The notes under the pieces were generated by a model. It was not told the DNA's origin. It was given only the letters and a program-made list of their open reading frames with translations, and ran no database searches. Below are positions 26,372 to 38,872 of a stretch of DNA of 64,000 nucleotides, in pieces (within the stretch, counting starts at the first letter, position 1; each line of letters starts with the position of its first letter). The translations under genes and the position numbers were made by a program. Origin of the DNA: Antennarius striatus. Taxonomy: Eukaryota > Chordata > Actinopteri > Lophiiformes > Antennariidae. The stretch covers positions 2,777,001-2,841,000 of the forward strand of contig NC_090796.1 in the NCBI RefSeq assembly GCF_040054535.1. Direction: 5' to 3'.

Positions 26372-26658
26372 TTTCCCACAATATATTTAAAAGATAATAA
26401 AATAAAGAAAAATCACTTGAGAGAGAAGACGGAGAAAGATTCATTTGGCTTTGTCTGAGCCCAAGGACATATAAAGCTGTTGAGAAGGAATTACCAGGTT
26501 GATGCTGGTGTCACCGCCCTGTTAACCTCCTCAATGAAGAATGTTCGACCCCCATCACAGGAGGCTGAATGCGGCTGAAAAGCCCCTTCGGCGTGTCGAT
26601 AGAGGAAAGCTCTGACAGCACGACCCCCACGCTGACGTGTGACGTTGATATTAGAGCC

Positions 26659-26707
26659 ATTTGCATAAAAGTTGTAGACATGGCAACCAATCAGCGATGT
26701 ATATTTA
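26659..26707 (+). promoter_or_regulatory. Octamer/CCAAT/TATA-like cluster, speculative
   Basis: A perfect ATTTGCAT octamer (26659-26666), a CCAAT box (26687-26691) overlapping a TGGCAAC half-site of RFX type, and a TATATTTA (26700-26707) occur within 50 bp. No downstream gene is recognised, and the CCAAT-TATA spacing is shorter than usual. The cluster may be chance. Confidence 0.15.
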
Positions 26708-27705
26708 GCTCTTCCTTGCTGCTCCTGCAGAATCCCCATCATGCTTTGTGTCCACTAATCTCACATCTCTAATGAATCAGACCAGGAACTGTGGTGTCAT
26801 GACTACAGTCCCTTTATTTCTCTGTTTACTCAGCCTCTCATCTCCATCAGCTCATTCCAGTGAAGCTCACCAGCAGGGTTTCTATATAAAGACCAAAACA
26901 TGAGCATGTGAAAGAAAACCACAAGGGAAGTGATTTATTTATTATGCAGTATTTATAGAAATAATGAATACTTATTCACTTCTTGTGGAAGATTCTGTTT
27001 AGATTAGAAAGTGCAACAGAGAAAGCGTATCTGCACGTTGTAGCTACTGTGTTCATCACCGGAAATGTGATTTTATTGTAGGAACATCTCTTCAGACTCA
27101 GATCATTCATCAATTCATCCACTCATCCCTTCATCTACACATTAGATTAGATATACTTTAATGATCCCAAACTGGGAAATCGACTCATCGATCCATCCAT
27201 GGCATGAAAGTATAAAATAAAAAGTAATAATCCACTGTAATTAAATAGATGTAGCTATTCCTTAAAATTCTAAAAAAAAAAAAAAAAAAGGTTTTGAAAA
27301 AGGTTTATCTTTTTAGATAAGATAACATAAGAAATACTGTATTGATCCCAGACTTGGAAATTTACAAAACCGGAAACAAAATTACGATAGTTTGATGAGA
27401 AGGTGCTGCTCTAAAGCCTTATTTGATAGCTGAATGTACTTTAAGCCTATTTTGCTGCAATCAGAAAGAAAATGGTGATTTCCTTCTCAGCCCCGGGCCT
27501 TAATTTGGGGCGCTCGCCGCCTCAGCGTTGTTGTTGTGATGCTGTTATTTGGCGACGCAGTGATGTGGTGCCTGGAGCGGTGACTGCTGTTGACCCAGCA
27601 GACCAGTGGACAAGATGTTCCTGAATGTCCCTGGTTGTCACGCTCTGTCAGCGACCCTCAACCTGTTTGTTTTTCTAAGAGACGCCACTGCGTATGTGCA
27701 CCCCC
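26708..27705. other. No gene; diverged dispersed-repeat traces
   Basis: Segments near 27140-27185 and 27317-27365 (ATACTTTAATGATCCCA and ATACTGTATTGATCCCAG) are diverged relatives of the repeat at 55487. An A-run of 18 lies near 27272. Otherwise nothing was recognised. Confidence 0.45.
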
Positions 27706-27708
27706 CCC

Positions 27709-27828
<120 letters not shown>

Positions 27829-28017
27829 ATCACTGTGCCTCAAGAAAAATGTAAACACAAAAAGATTTATTCATATGTTGTGAATGCTCCATATGTGCAT
27901 TTGTTTACGTGCAAACAGATGTTTACAGCACAAACAAGTTGTAAACCAGAGGAAGGGAAATTTGATAAAAATGTTGTGAGTCATCCTGCACCTGGAAGTT
28001 ATTAAGTCAGATGTATT

Positions 28018-28072
28018 AATATTATTATTATTTATTTATTTATTTGTTTATTACTACTACTACTACCAGTAC

Positions 28073-28121
<49 letters not shown>

Positions 28122-28280
28122 AATTATCATTATTACACCAATAATAATGAGTCTGCTAAATAGACACTTTGTATATACACTATTAAATTAAGGATGACGG
28201 TCATCTTCTTGTTCTTATTCTTATTTTATTATTATTATTGTTATTATTATTATTATTTATTATTATTATTATCACTGCTG
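28018..28280. repeat. (ATT)n microsatellite block
   Basis: ATT/TTA units make up about 28018-28135. A second, broken array lies at about 28205-28275, separated by ordinary AT-rich DNA. Confidence 0.9.
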
Positions 28281-30725
28281 TTATTCTTTCTGCTGCTATT
28301 GCTGTAACTATCGCCATGACTACCAACTGGTAGAGAACTGGTCAGTTGCTTGTGTTGTCTGTCCCTCCATGCACTGCTGGTAGGGTTGGGTTGTCAGGAT
28401 GATTCAGCTTATCTTGTTTTCCCACAGTTTTAAAGACTGTTTGTTGTTGTCTTGTTTGTTTGTTTAACGGGTTGGAAGGGTGAGGCCTCGAAACGTAATA
28501 TCCTACTGACTTCATCATCTGCTTTATTCTGTAACATAAACATAATGTTTATTTGAGTTTAAACAGATATTTTTACTTATGTACAAAGGAAAAATGATGT
28601 TCCCTCATATGGATGAAACTGTTTTGGGTAATCAATAGTGTTATTGCTTAATAATAAGGCAAGATTCTTGATTTCATGCAAGTTTTTCATGCAACATTTT
28701 CCAAGCCTGCAGCCCACACTCTAAAAAATGATTCAAGGACCTAGTAAATGTGACAGTAATATATAGTTATGCATGCTCAATAAAATTTATGAATATCATC
28801 AAGATGAGTATTTGATTTGTCTACATCAAAATTAATTAGTAAAACTCCAACAGGAATATTTGTGTGAAATAGAAACATGTAAATGAAGTTTACGTACTTA
28901 ATATAAAGTATTATTTGACTCACAGATTACGTTTTTGTATAATATTTTGTAATAATAAGTCAATGTTTCACCAACCTTTTTGAGAATATATTAACAAATA
29001 TCAGTTCGTTTTAATAAGCGCAATTATTAAACAACTCAACATTTTATTGGAGATATAACTAACAACTTAAAAACATCAAGTAAACAGCAGAGAACTGATT
29101 CCGCCTTTTTAGGATTTTGAGCGCCTTCACTAACTCTGGCAGTGGCTGAGCTGTAGAGCAGATGTCTTGAAGACAGATCCCCCAGCCATCAGTGGTTCAA
29201 ATCCAGCCACCACCAGGACATCCCTCGGCTCACCTCCCAGCAACTGCATTTACTCAATTTGTGTAGGTAGTTGAACCAAATCAATTCGTTCAGACCGACT
29301 AGAAAATATTACTTAGATTTTACTCATGACTCAGGTTTTGTTTTCACAGATTTGAGAGCTTTCACTCAATATTTGTAAGTGTAAAAATGTTTCACTGATT
29401 GAATTACGTAACATGCAGTATTATTTTTTAGTGCAACGGTCCTTCATTGTAGAATGACCTCCTACGTAAATCTAACAAGCCATCACAGAACCACAACCAA
29501 GCGCCTCTTGACTCCTGGATGAATCCAGATGGGCCTGCAGGAATCAGAGACCCAAACAGTTTATGCACAAGAACCACAACCTGCTTAACCTCGTGCATAG
29601 CACCTGTCCCGTCCGCTAAACACGTTCTAACTCATTTGCAGGAGATTGTAAACAGTTTCAGTGCTGCGTTTAACTGATTTGTGTAACAACACATCCCCCG
29701 CGTATGCTGACGGGAGATTCGATTAGGGGGGGGTGTAGACACAGGCACTTTAATGGGCCTGACCTCTTTCCAACTTTGACTGTCGGTTTAATGAATTTAT
29801 GACAGCGTGTGCAGGTCGAGGTGGGCTTTATGTAACATTTATGATAAACGGTCAGGTTGGTGGTGGTGGGGTAACACATCATGACATTTAAAGGAACAAA
29901 TCCTCACAGTCCCTCAATATTTCTTTCAGCGGTTGACAGTCAGGACGTTCACAGGTAGAAGAAGCCTTTGGACCACGTTGTATAATTCAGACAAACACAT
30001 CTCTAACAGTCCTCCTGTTTCTTGGGAAAAGCATTTCACTTCATCTGATCGTGACCCCTGGAATGCCATGAATAACACCGGTCCGTGATATATAATCAGT
30101 TGAATGTGAGCATGTTAACATTAACACGTATTCACATCTGTTTCACCTGGAGCCTGGGGGGGCTCCAGAATCTCTCTTTATTCCTAGATGTTTAATGACC
30201 TTCACTGTCTTTGACATCCTGAAAGCAGAAATCCAAAAAAAGTTGAAGCCCAAATGACTTCATGTGGTGTGAATGTTGATGTTTCACTTTGTTTCACTTT
30301 GAACAAAAATAACCTTAGCTCATATCCCTCAACACAGACTCTTCGACTCTCTGAGAGAGGCACCCTGGGAAAAGTTTAAAGGTGAACACTGTAGCCCCTG
30401 AAGCTAATGTAAACTAACATCCTGCTGTTATCATGTTGTAAGGTATTATTATATATAGTAGCTGCCAATCTCCATGCTGTCTTTATCTGTTTCCCCATGA
30501 GACGGAGGCGCTACCTTTCTCGATAAGACAATGCATGTAGGGCCGCATTAGTGATGCACCACTATTTTCAGATCTCTCAGAATGTGCTTGTTTTAGATCG
30601 TCTGTGAAGATAATCTGTGAAGCAGATTTAGTAAACAGGAATGGAAAATTAATGCTAATCACCTGCTACAAAAATATATGTTTGTCAGTGGTTGAGAAGG
30701 AACATGGCAACTTCTGCTTCCATAT
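28281..30725. other. No gene; one tRNA-like motif
   Basis: At 29142-29210 a stretch has a GGTTCAAATCC B-box and outer ends GTGGCTG/CAGCCAC that can pair. The T-arm cannot pair properly when the B-box is placed correctly, so it is not a working tRNA; a SINE head is more likely. No exon was recognised in the remainder. Confidence 0.35.
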
Positions 30726-30727
30726 AC

Positions 30728-30925
30728 ACTAATCCCTCGCGCATTCTCGCATCAACACACCTTCACCTCATTGTGAATTTTTAGTAGGTAGTCACGTGAA
30801 ACCGTACAGGCTTTCTATTGGCTGATGGCATCCGGAAGTGCCCTGCTTTCCGTGAGTCTGAGACTGCAGCCCACGTCCATGAGAAGTAAAAGTGCTTTAA
30901 ACAGTCTATCAGAGTGTGGGAAAAG
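30728..30925. mobile_element. Second copy of the dispersed palindromic repeat
   Basis: The block opens with AATCCCTCGCGCATTCTCGC. It contains GTCACGTGAAACCGTACAGG, ATTGGCTGATGGCATCCGGA and AGTGTGGGAAAAG, matching the copies at 18650-19035 and 57535-57695 in order and orientation. No coding sequence. Confidence 0.6.
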
Positions 30926-32865
30926 TCTTCATCATCATGAGGCGTCCTCATAAGACTCAAATGCCTGGAATGCAATAAAATCTTTTAGTTGGACATTATA
31001 TAATATAACCAAAGATGATTTGTCAAATATCTTAAGACTAAATATTAATAATATTATTAGTAGTAGTAGTATTAATCAAAACAGTGTATTCTTCTGCTTC
31101 CTGCGACATGAACGACATGACAGAAACTTGACGTTGGTCCTCAGATCTCAGCTCCTCCTCTGGTCGGTGTGTCTCTTATGAAAGTCATGTGTCTTAATTT
31201 AAACCAGCTGTCATGGTGAAACACTTTCTGGTGCTCATGTTCATCATTCTTCTGTAATCACTCAACACTTTGTTCACGGCAAATTGCCAATCCAGCTGAC
31301 CTTTTTTTTCCACTATGCTGTCACTGATTAGCTTTTATGAGACAACGGATCCATTTTATTTATGGGTGCTGCGAGTAAATCTAAAGAGCTGTACTTAGAG
31401 TGGCACAGTCAACTCTATTTTAGTTTAAACATTCTGACTTTGAGTCATACCCATTGAGCTTAATTCTGAAGGATCCACAGAGGAAGTTTATTTCGTTGAA
31501 TACTTCACTTACGACTATTGCTTTATAACAAATTTAGTTTTGGAATAATGTTCTTTGCTCTTACGTTTTCAAACCTGCCTTTTGCTCCTTGGTAAAATAC
31601 AGTCATAAAAAGTTTTAGAACTTTTTAGAGTAATTTTCTACTCTAAAAAGTTTTAAAACTTTTTAGAGTACAAAAGTTGTTCCATACCTTACATTAATGC
31701 AAAGTTATGGATACTGTTTGTAAATTAATAAAAAAAACTAATAACAAAGTGTAATGTCTAATTTTTATTGATCTTTTTGCTGAAAAATGATCAGTAGCAA
31801 TTAGCACCCAGCCATCTGTATGTGTGTGTAGTCAGAAACAAATATAGTGACTCACAGTATACTATAGTATAATTATGAATGATAAATATCCTGGTTCTAC
31901 CCTTGATTTGGCAACTGTATACCGTTTGTTGCTGATCGGGTCACAGTAGATTTATTTGCTGACAACGACACAGGAAACTAGATCGATGATATCAGATTGA
32001 GTGGAAAAAATATTTTAGAATATTTTAGAATTATACCAAAAACATGGACTAATAACTGCTGTTGTTTAGCCACATGTGGCCTCAGATTTGGGCTCTAATT
32101 CTTCCCAGGATCATCATTGGCAGCCCCTTTTCCCATCTTACTCACAATGATGATGTGATGATGAATATATCCTTTCCTAATAGACCATGAACTTCAGGTC
32201 ATATTTCCTTCCATCAATACCATTATGTGGTTTTTAAATGGGCTCGCTCAGATTACGTCCTCCTCTGCAGCCTCTTTTCTTCCACGCTGAGTCCAGCTTC
32301 AAATGAGAATCCACTCGGATAGCGCCCTGCGGCCAAGGCTTCAAACTGCTTTAATGCCATTAAATCTTTTCAAATCTCACTGAAATCATTTGATGTAATG
32401 TGTTTTTCTCTAAATCTCATCTCTACGGTCTGTTAGTCAACACATGATGTGGGCATATGGCCCTGTCATAGCTGTGTATACTGTCCTTCTTATTGAGCAG
32501 AACTAAAATCTAATTTCTCTGCTCCTTTCATACATCACAGCTGTAAATAATGGTGCTTGGTGCAGCATGAAGTCCCAAAACACAATAATATTGTATATAT
32601 TTTCTCTGCAGAGGATTCGTCAAAGCCATGCCACAGGGATGTTTGGAAGCTATATCACCATGTCATGAAAACATAATTATAAAACCGCATCGTACATCAC
32701 CGAGGTCCGCTCCTTCATTAAACAGTCTGTCTGTCTTCTTTTGTGCTGTTCTGTCCTTCATTTATTTGGCAATGTGGATTTAAAACATATTTCAAGACAT
32801 TTTAAAAAGATCTTATTTCCATTTTTGCTTGAGCCTTATTTTATAATCATTATTATTTTTACACA
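30926..32865. other. No gene; strong hairpin at 31607-31664
   Basis: Apart from the inverted repeat described separately, this AT-rich interval contains no recognisable gene, RNA or element. Confidence 0.45.
31607..31664. repeat. 26-bp inverted repeat with 6-nt loop
   Basis: Arms at 31607-31632 and 31639-31664 match at 25 of 26 positions. The right arm holds a perfect palindrome (AAAAGTTTTAAAACTTTT), so alternative folds exist. The sequence is nearly all A/T, with CTCT/AGAG at the tip. It may be a small MITE core or a cruciform site. Confidence 0.85.
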
Positions 32866-32869
32866 ACAT

Positions 32870-35800
32870 AAATTATTACATCACTGCAATTATTTCACCC
32901 AAGAACATTATGAAAACAGTGTAGATTCAGCAGATAACCCGTCAATAATCCATTTTAATAGTCGAAGCATGTACATGCATTTTGAGCCTATCAAAGACTA
33001 CTTGCAACATTTCACTCGTCCATTTAGCATCATTGCAATAACTGAAACCTGGTCCAATGATGACAAAGGTATTGATTTTTGTCTTAATGGCTATGAATTA
33101 AGATATATAAACAGAGTAGGTAAAACAGGAGGGGGGGGGGGGGTTGCCTTATACATTCACAAATCTGTTAAATTCAAAGTTTTAACTAATATGGCAATGA
33201 CTGTGGAGGGACTATTTGAATGTTAAACAGTGGAAATTCTAAATGATAAAAAGACAAATACCATCATGAGTTGTGTATACAGGGCACCTGGTTCAGATAT
33301 GGAAACTTTCACAGACTGGATTGGTAAAAACTGTTTTCAACTGTCAGCAAAAAAACATCTAAAATATTTATCTGTGGTGATTTTAACACTGATCTGTTAA
33401 ACCCAACCAAGCACAAAACAGTTGATGGCTTCACTGACACAATGTACAGCTTCTCTGTATCCAACTAGAACAAAACCCAGCAGAATAACGTCACATAGTG
33501 CCACAATTATTGATAACATACTAATATAATGGGAAATCAAATCACTAGTGGCCTATTTATATGTGATATAACTGACCACTTACCTGTTTTTACTTTGTAT
33601 AATGGTAATTTCAAGAAAACTAAATACATTATGGCAAAAATCTCCAAACGAATATTAACTGATGAAACTATCCAAGCCCTAATCAATAGTTTGGCGCTCC
33701 AGGATTAGACTTCAGTGTGCAGTGACCCCAATGTGGACAGTGCTTATTGTACTTTTTTAGACATCTTCACTTCCATGTACTGTATAATACTCACTGCCCT
33801 GTGAAAGATCATGTAATGAAGGAAAAACATCACAAAAGCCCTTGGATTACCAACGGAATAATGAATGCCTGTAAAAAGAAAAACAATCTCTACAAATCTT
33901 TTATCAAAGTAAAAACAAAAGAAGTGGAACAAAGACATAAGAAGTACAAAAATAAATTAAACGATATCATAAGAACATGCAAATGATTGTACTATCAAAA
34001 AAAGTTGCATGAAAATAAAAACAATATAAAAGGAACTTGGAATACTTTGAATAGCCTAATCAAACAAAAATCCTCAAAGTTGACATACCCTGATTACTTT
34101 ATTGATGAACATGGTGAAGATTATAATATGAATAATGTAGTGAATAAGTTAAACAAATTTTTTGTGAAGTTGGCTGCTGATATTCTTGATAGTGGAATTG
34201 CAAAGTCAACTATTGAAAAGCATGCCTTTTCATTCTTCCTCTCGGCTACAAATGAGCAGGAAGTGACAAAGATTGTGTTGAAGTGTAAAAGTAAGTCCTC
34301 CACCGACTGTCATGACATTAGCATGACATTGGTTAAAAAAATTATACTAAATATTGTTAAACCTTTAACTTATATCTATAACTTGTCATTCCAGACTGGC
34401 TGTTTTCCAAGCAAAATGAAAATTGCTAAAGTAATTCCATTCTTCAAAAATGAAAACAAACATACATTTAATAATTACAGACCAGTCTCACTTTTGCCTC
34501 AATTTTCAAAAATTTTAGAGAAACTCTTCAACTCTCGACGTGAAAAATTTCTTGAGAAACATCACATAAATAATGAAGGTCAGTATGGTTTTAGAACCAA
34601 AAGAACTACATCAATGGCAATAACTGAAGCTATTGAAGAAATAACTAATGCACTGGAGCACAAAAAGTATGCAGTTGGTCTCTTCATTGATCTGAAAAAA
34701 GCATTTGATACTATTAACCACGTAATATTACTAAATAAAATGGAAAGATATGGATTTAGGGGGTTGGCTGGGGACTGGTTAAAAAGTTATTTAACAGGAC
34801 GGTACAGTTCGTAAAAATGGGTAAACATTCATCAGATGTACTTGGCATTGCTTGTGGTGTCCCCCAGGGGTCAGTGTTGGGGCCCATACTGTTTAATCTG
34901 TACATAAATAATATACGTATTTAATACAACCAAAGTCCTGAAACTCATACTATTTGCAGATGACACAAATATATTTTACAGTAGTGATGATTATTTTGAG
35001 CTTGTAAACACAGTAAACAGGGAACCAAACACAATAAAAGAATGGATGGAGACAAATAAATTATCTTTGAATATAAATAAAACCAAGGTAATGATGTTTG
35101 GAAATCGCAACATGATGTCTGAACAGAAAATAAGTATTGATGCCACTCAAATTGAATTTGTAAGTGAAAATAAATTTTTAGGAGTTATAACTGATAGTAA
35201 ATTGTGATGGAAACCCCATGTCTGACACATAAAAACAAAAATCTCCAAAACCCTCTCAATTATAAATAAAGCAAAACTATACCTTGATGGAAATGCACTT
35301 CGTACTTTGTACTGCACCTTGGTCCTCCCATACTTTACATATTGTGTTGAAGTTTGGGGAAATACTTACCAGAACACAATTAATCCTCTGATCATACTAC
35401 AGAAAAGAGCAGTGCAGATCATTCACAAGTTAGGTTTTCTTGAACATACTCAGAATCTGTTTACGCAGTCAAAGTTGCTAAAATTTCATGATCTTGTACA
35501 ATATAATACATCAATAGTTTTATATAAAGCATTCAACAAATTATTACTACCTAACCTCCAACGATTCTTTATAACTCCAGTCAGGGCTCATAACTTGAGA
35601 GGTTTTGGATATTTTTCATTGCCGGGAGCTCAAACCACGCGTAAAAGTTTTTGTGTGTCTGTGTGCGAAGTGAAACTCTGGAACAACCTGGACTCACAAC
35701 ACAAGAAATGCCAAAGTACTAATCAATTCAAACTGTTATATAAACACCGTCTCTGGTCAAAATATAGAGATGAGGGTTTTTAACTCAAACTGCTGTTCTG

Positions 35801-36235
35801 TTTGTTAACATGTGCTCAGTGTGTCTTGATCATCGTTGGTATTTGTTAATTACTGTTGTTGGCATTTGTCCATTACCATTGTTGGCATATTGTACATTAC
35901 CATGGTTGGTATATCGTGCCTTCCTTACATTGTTGTGTGGAATTGCAATTGCAGTGTGATAATTTCATTGTTGCCCATGGTGACGCCATCATGATGCAAT
36001 TATTGTGTGGTTGTCCTTGAATCTTCGAAGTAGCACTGAAGCCCAGTGTGTTGATCTCTGAATCAGGAACTGAGGTGGGATTACATACATTTTCTTCTTC
36101 CCACTCCCTTTCAGGCAGAATTGTATTGTTGAGTTATGATCTTTGCTTATTATTTGCTTATTTAATTATTTTGTTAGTTGTTGTTTTTTGTTGTTTTTTG
36201 TTTTGTTTTTCCTTGCCTTGCCTGAAATAAATGAA
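32870..36235 (+). mobile_element. Degenerate LINE of the L2/CR1/Rex1 type
   Basis: Parts of a single retrotransposon polyprotein read in order through several frames. An apurinic-like endonuclease (about 32930-33226) has HFNSRSM, ITETW and a GGGVALYIHK motif and is cut by an in-frame stop. A second endonuclease part has CGDFN and ITDHLPVF. A reverse transcriptase (33987-34814) has YRPVSLLPQFSKILEK, YGFR and FIDLKKAFDTINH. The catalytic FADDTN lies near 34950, and a C-terminal domain spans 35307-35783 (TLVLPYFTYCVEVWGNTY). At least four frameshifts or stops kill it. The 3' end is followed by short AACT tandem units. Clade placement is tentative. Confidence 0.8.
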
Positions 36236-36599
36236 TAACTAACTAACTAACTAATGCTAGGTTAAATTCAGCTCTACATAAAGTTCAGGGCGGACAGCTA
36301 TGCTTTCCTGTCCTGAAGCCTGAAGTTTCTTTCCAACACCATCCTGACAGTCACACCTCTCAGGCATGTCCAGCGTCCACAGCGTTCAGCTCAGAGATCA
36401 GCTGTTCTCATTTCCTGCTCACATCTATTCAGTCCCACAGTGGCGTACGTACATTGTTAACCTAACATGCTGCTGCCTCTTTACGATTCCCTCTAGTTCA
36501 TGCATGTTTTTGCTATATGCAAGCACTCCACCTCTCCATCACTGGTCAGTTTTTGAAGATTCACCAACTTCATCATTTTAATCTCAGCAAAGCAACCTC

Positions 36600-36905
36600 A
36601 GTAGCTCAGGGCAGATGGCCTTCAGCCATGATCTGCCCCACAGCACAGTGTGGAGTTTGCATGTTCTCCCCGTGTCTGCGTGGGTTCTCTCAGGGTTCTC
36701 CGGCTTCCTCCCACCTCCAAAAAACATGCGCTTCAGGTGAATTGGTCAGATCCAAACTGTCCACAGGTGTGAGTGTGTGTGTGGGATTGTTCATCTGTTC
36801 TGTGGCTCTGCGATGCACTGGTGGCAGGTAGAGAGTGTAGCCCATCTCTCGCCCATAAGCTCACGCTGGATAGGTCGCAGCAACCCCCGTGAACCATGAA
36901 GGTGA
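36600..36905 (+). mobile_element. Diverged copy of the tRNA-headed SINE-like repeat
   Basis: The TGTGGAGTTTGCATGTTCTC block, GTGTCTGCGTGGGTTCTC, the TTCCTCCCACCTCCAAAAAA segment and the later tail region match the family at 62287-62654 in the same orientation. The tRNA-like head is poorly preserved. No target duplication was identified. Confidence 0.75.
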
Positions 36906-36989
36906 CTGCTGACTACAGCCCAAAGGTCCGAGTGGGCTTGCCTCGCTCTCCCGTGTCGCGTCCATCTCTGTTGTCAGTCACCCTGCTTT

Positions 36990-37153
36990 TGACTACTAGC
37001 GCAGGTACGAAGTGACGTAACGCTGCAGCCTACGGGTCACTCAATGCTTGCGCATTGACTTGCCACTCACGATTAATTGCGTTAATTTTTATAGCATGTT
37101 AATTCGCAGCATAATTAATTAATCTAATTAACACGTTAAACTGACAGCCCTAG
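36990..37153. mobile_element. hAT-type element end
   Basis: The run of GTTAATT/TAATTAA words ends in ACGTTAAACTGACAGCCCTA. I recognise this as the terminus of a common vertebrate hAT group (CAGGGCTGTCA ends). The other end is not evident, so the copy is truncated or diverged. Confidence 0.5.
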
Positions 37154-38872
37154 TTTATTTGAAAGGGGACAATGCAATTTCATTAAACACATGATGACAC
37201 ATGGTTAAAAAAGCCAGAATTAGCCAGAAGGAGAGTTTTCATCTGTAGTCCCCTGGCCATGATGTATAAAACGCAGTAAAAAGAGTACAATAGATAATCT
37301 GTAAAATACATTCCAAACACTTCACAACCTCATCAATAAGTAATAGAAAAAGAGGTAACAGGCAGGTTGTGACAGAGTTTCCTTATAGATAGTCTATAGT
37401 CTACATTGCTGCTCTAACTTTCAACCTGACCTGACTTGTCTACAGTCTTGATGTTGGGGAACGTTTCATGAACAGAAATGCAGTGTGGGTTACGTTCCTG
37501 CTCAGAAGTTCACAGAGATGTGGAGAAAAGAAGGAGAAAACGCTGCAGATTACTCCAACAGGAAAGAAGAAAAGACCACAGGAAGTCTGACATCAGAGCA
37601 AACTGTTCACTGACTTTTCCATTTGCCACGTTGGAATGATCAGCCCTTATCCTAGTTAGACCATCTTCATCATCTTTATCTTCCACAACATGGCTGACAC
37701 AGAAACTTAAATGTTTCATGTCTTTTTAATTTTGTCTTAAATATTAATGTTCAGTGTTTGGAATTTTAGGCTCAAAGGGCCTAAAATTCACAGTTAGTTT
37801 CATTTGAAAAAAAAAAAAAGGCTTTGCTTTGAGTAACTGCCGTTTAGCAACACCTGCCTAGCACAATGGTAGATGGAAACTTTTGCTCATGGTAATAAAC
37901 CAAGAAACAAAACTTATTTTTTGTTGGTTATAACAATTTTAAAAAAAGTTTTTAATTTCTTGCAAACAAAATCTGAAATGAAAGAGCTTTTCCTGACCCT
38001 CGTGGTGATAGACGCTGGACGCCAGACGATATGTTGGGCACAAGGCTGTACTGGCAACCTTGTCCTCCTGCTTTCCCATTTGTGTTTGGTTTGAGTGCTG
38101 TTAGTTTACATTAGATCCCCATTAGTGTCACAAGTCCTGGGTGATGACCAGTTTCTGTGTGCGATAGCCAAACAGAAGGGAAGTGCCTGTGCCTCTCCTT
38201 TTCTGTCTACAAATCAGGCGCATTTACTGGTTCATGTATGCATGAAATATCATTTATAATAGATGTACTTCTATGTTTTGTGTTCATCGGGTACATTAGA
38301 CCTAACCAGTGTCCAAACATACTCCTGTGGGATCAAGTTAGTCGGGTTATGCAGCCGGCTCTCCCTCACCTTGTCTTGATTGGTTGAGGGAGGATGGAGT
38401 GGGAGAGGCAATCTGTTGGTGAGGATCCACAGGCGCTCTCGGCTCTGCTTTGCCCGTAGGGAGCAAAGACAGATTCAACTCCTGTAGCTCGAAAAGTCTT
38501 CGGGGACAAGAAGACTGCTACTGCAGACTAAAACTTCTCTAACTGGAAAGTTAAGGATCAGTTCAATGAAAGATTAATTGAATCTTGGAATTCTTCTTCT
38601 CCTTAAAATGCCGGACAACATCAAGAAACCTGATGAAAATTAGGCAAACTTGGTAAAGAACATCAAAAACTAAACATCTTGCAGATCATTCTCCAAATCC
38701 TCTCTGGAGCTACCTGTGAGAAGAGGAATCTGGCGTGGGAAGGCAGGGAGCCCCCATGCAGACTTAGGGAGCTAACATGCAGATGAATGTGGGGCCTCAT
38801 GCGTTCGGATGGGAAGTGGAGAATCGCCAATCAAAAATCAACCAGCTGCTTTCAATGTAAAAACACAGCACC
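37154..38872. other. Upstream region of glp2r
   Basis: No gene is recognised. A perfect 11-bp inverted repeat with a 7-nt loop lies at 37761-37789. The last 500 bp (about 38350-38872) are richer in G+C than the surroundings, include an inverted CCAAT box (TTGATTGGTTGAGG near 38376), and probably contain the promoter and 5' untranslated exon sequence of glp2r. The transcription start cannot be located from sequence alone. Confidence 0.35.

Noticed and set aside
29142..29210. Possible tRNA gene
   Set aside because: A B-box and pairing outer ends are present, but with the T-loop placed on TTCAAAT the T-stem has mismatches and the acceptor stem no longer pairs. No terminator of T residues follows closely. 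A SINE head or chance is more likely.
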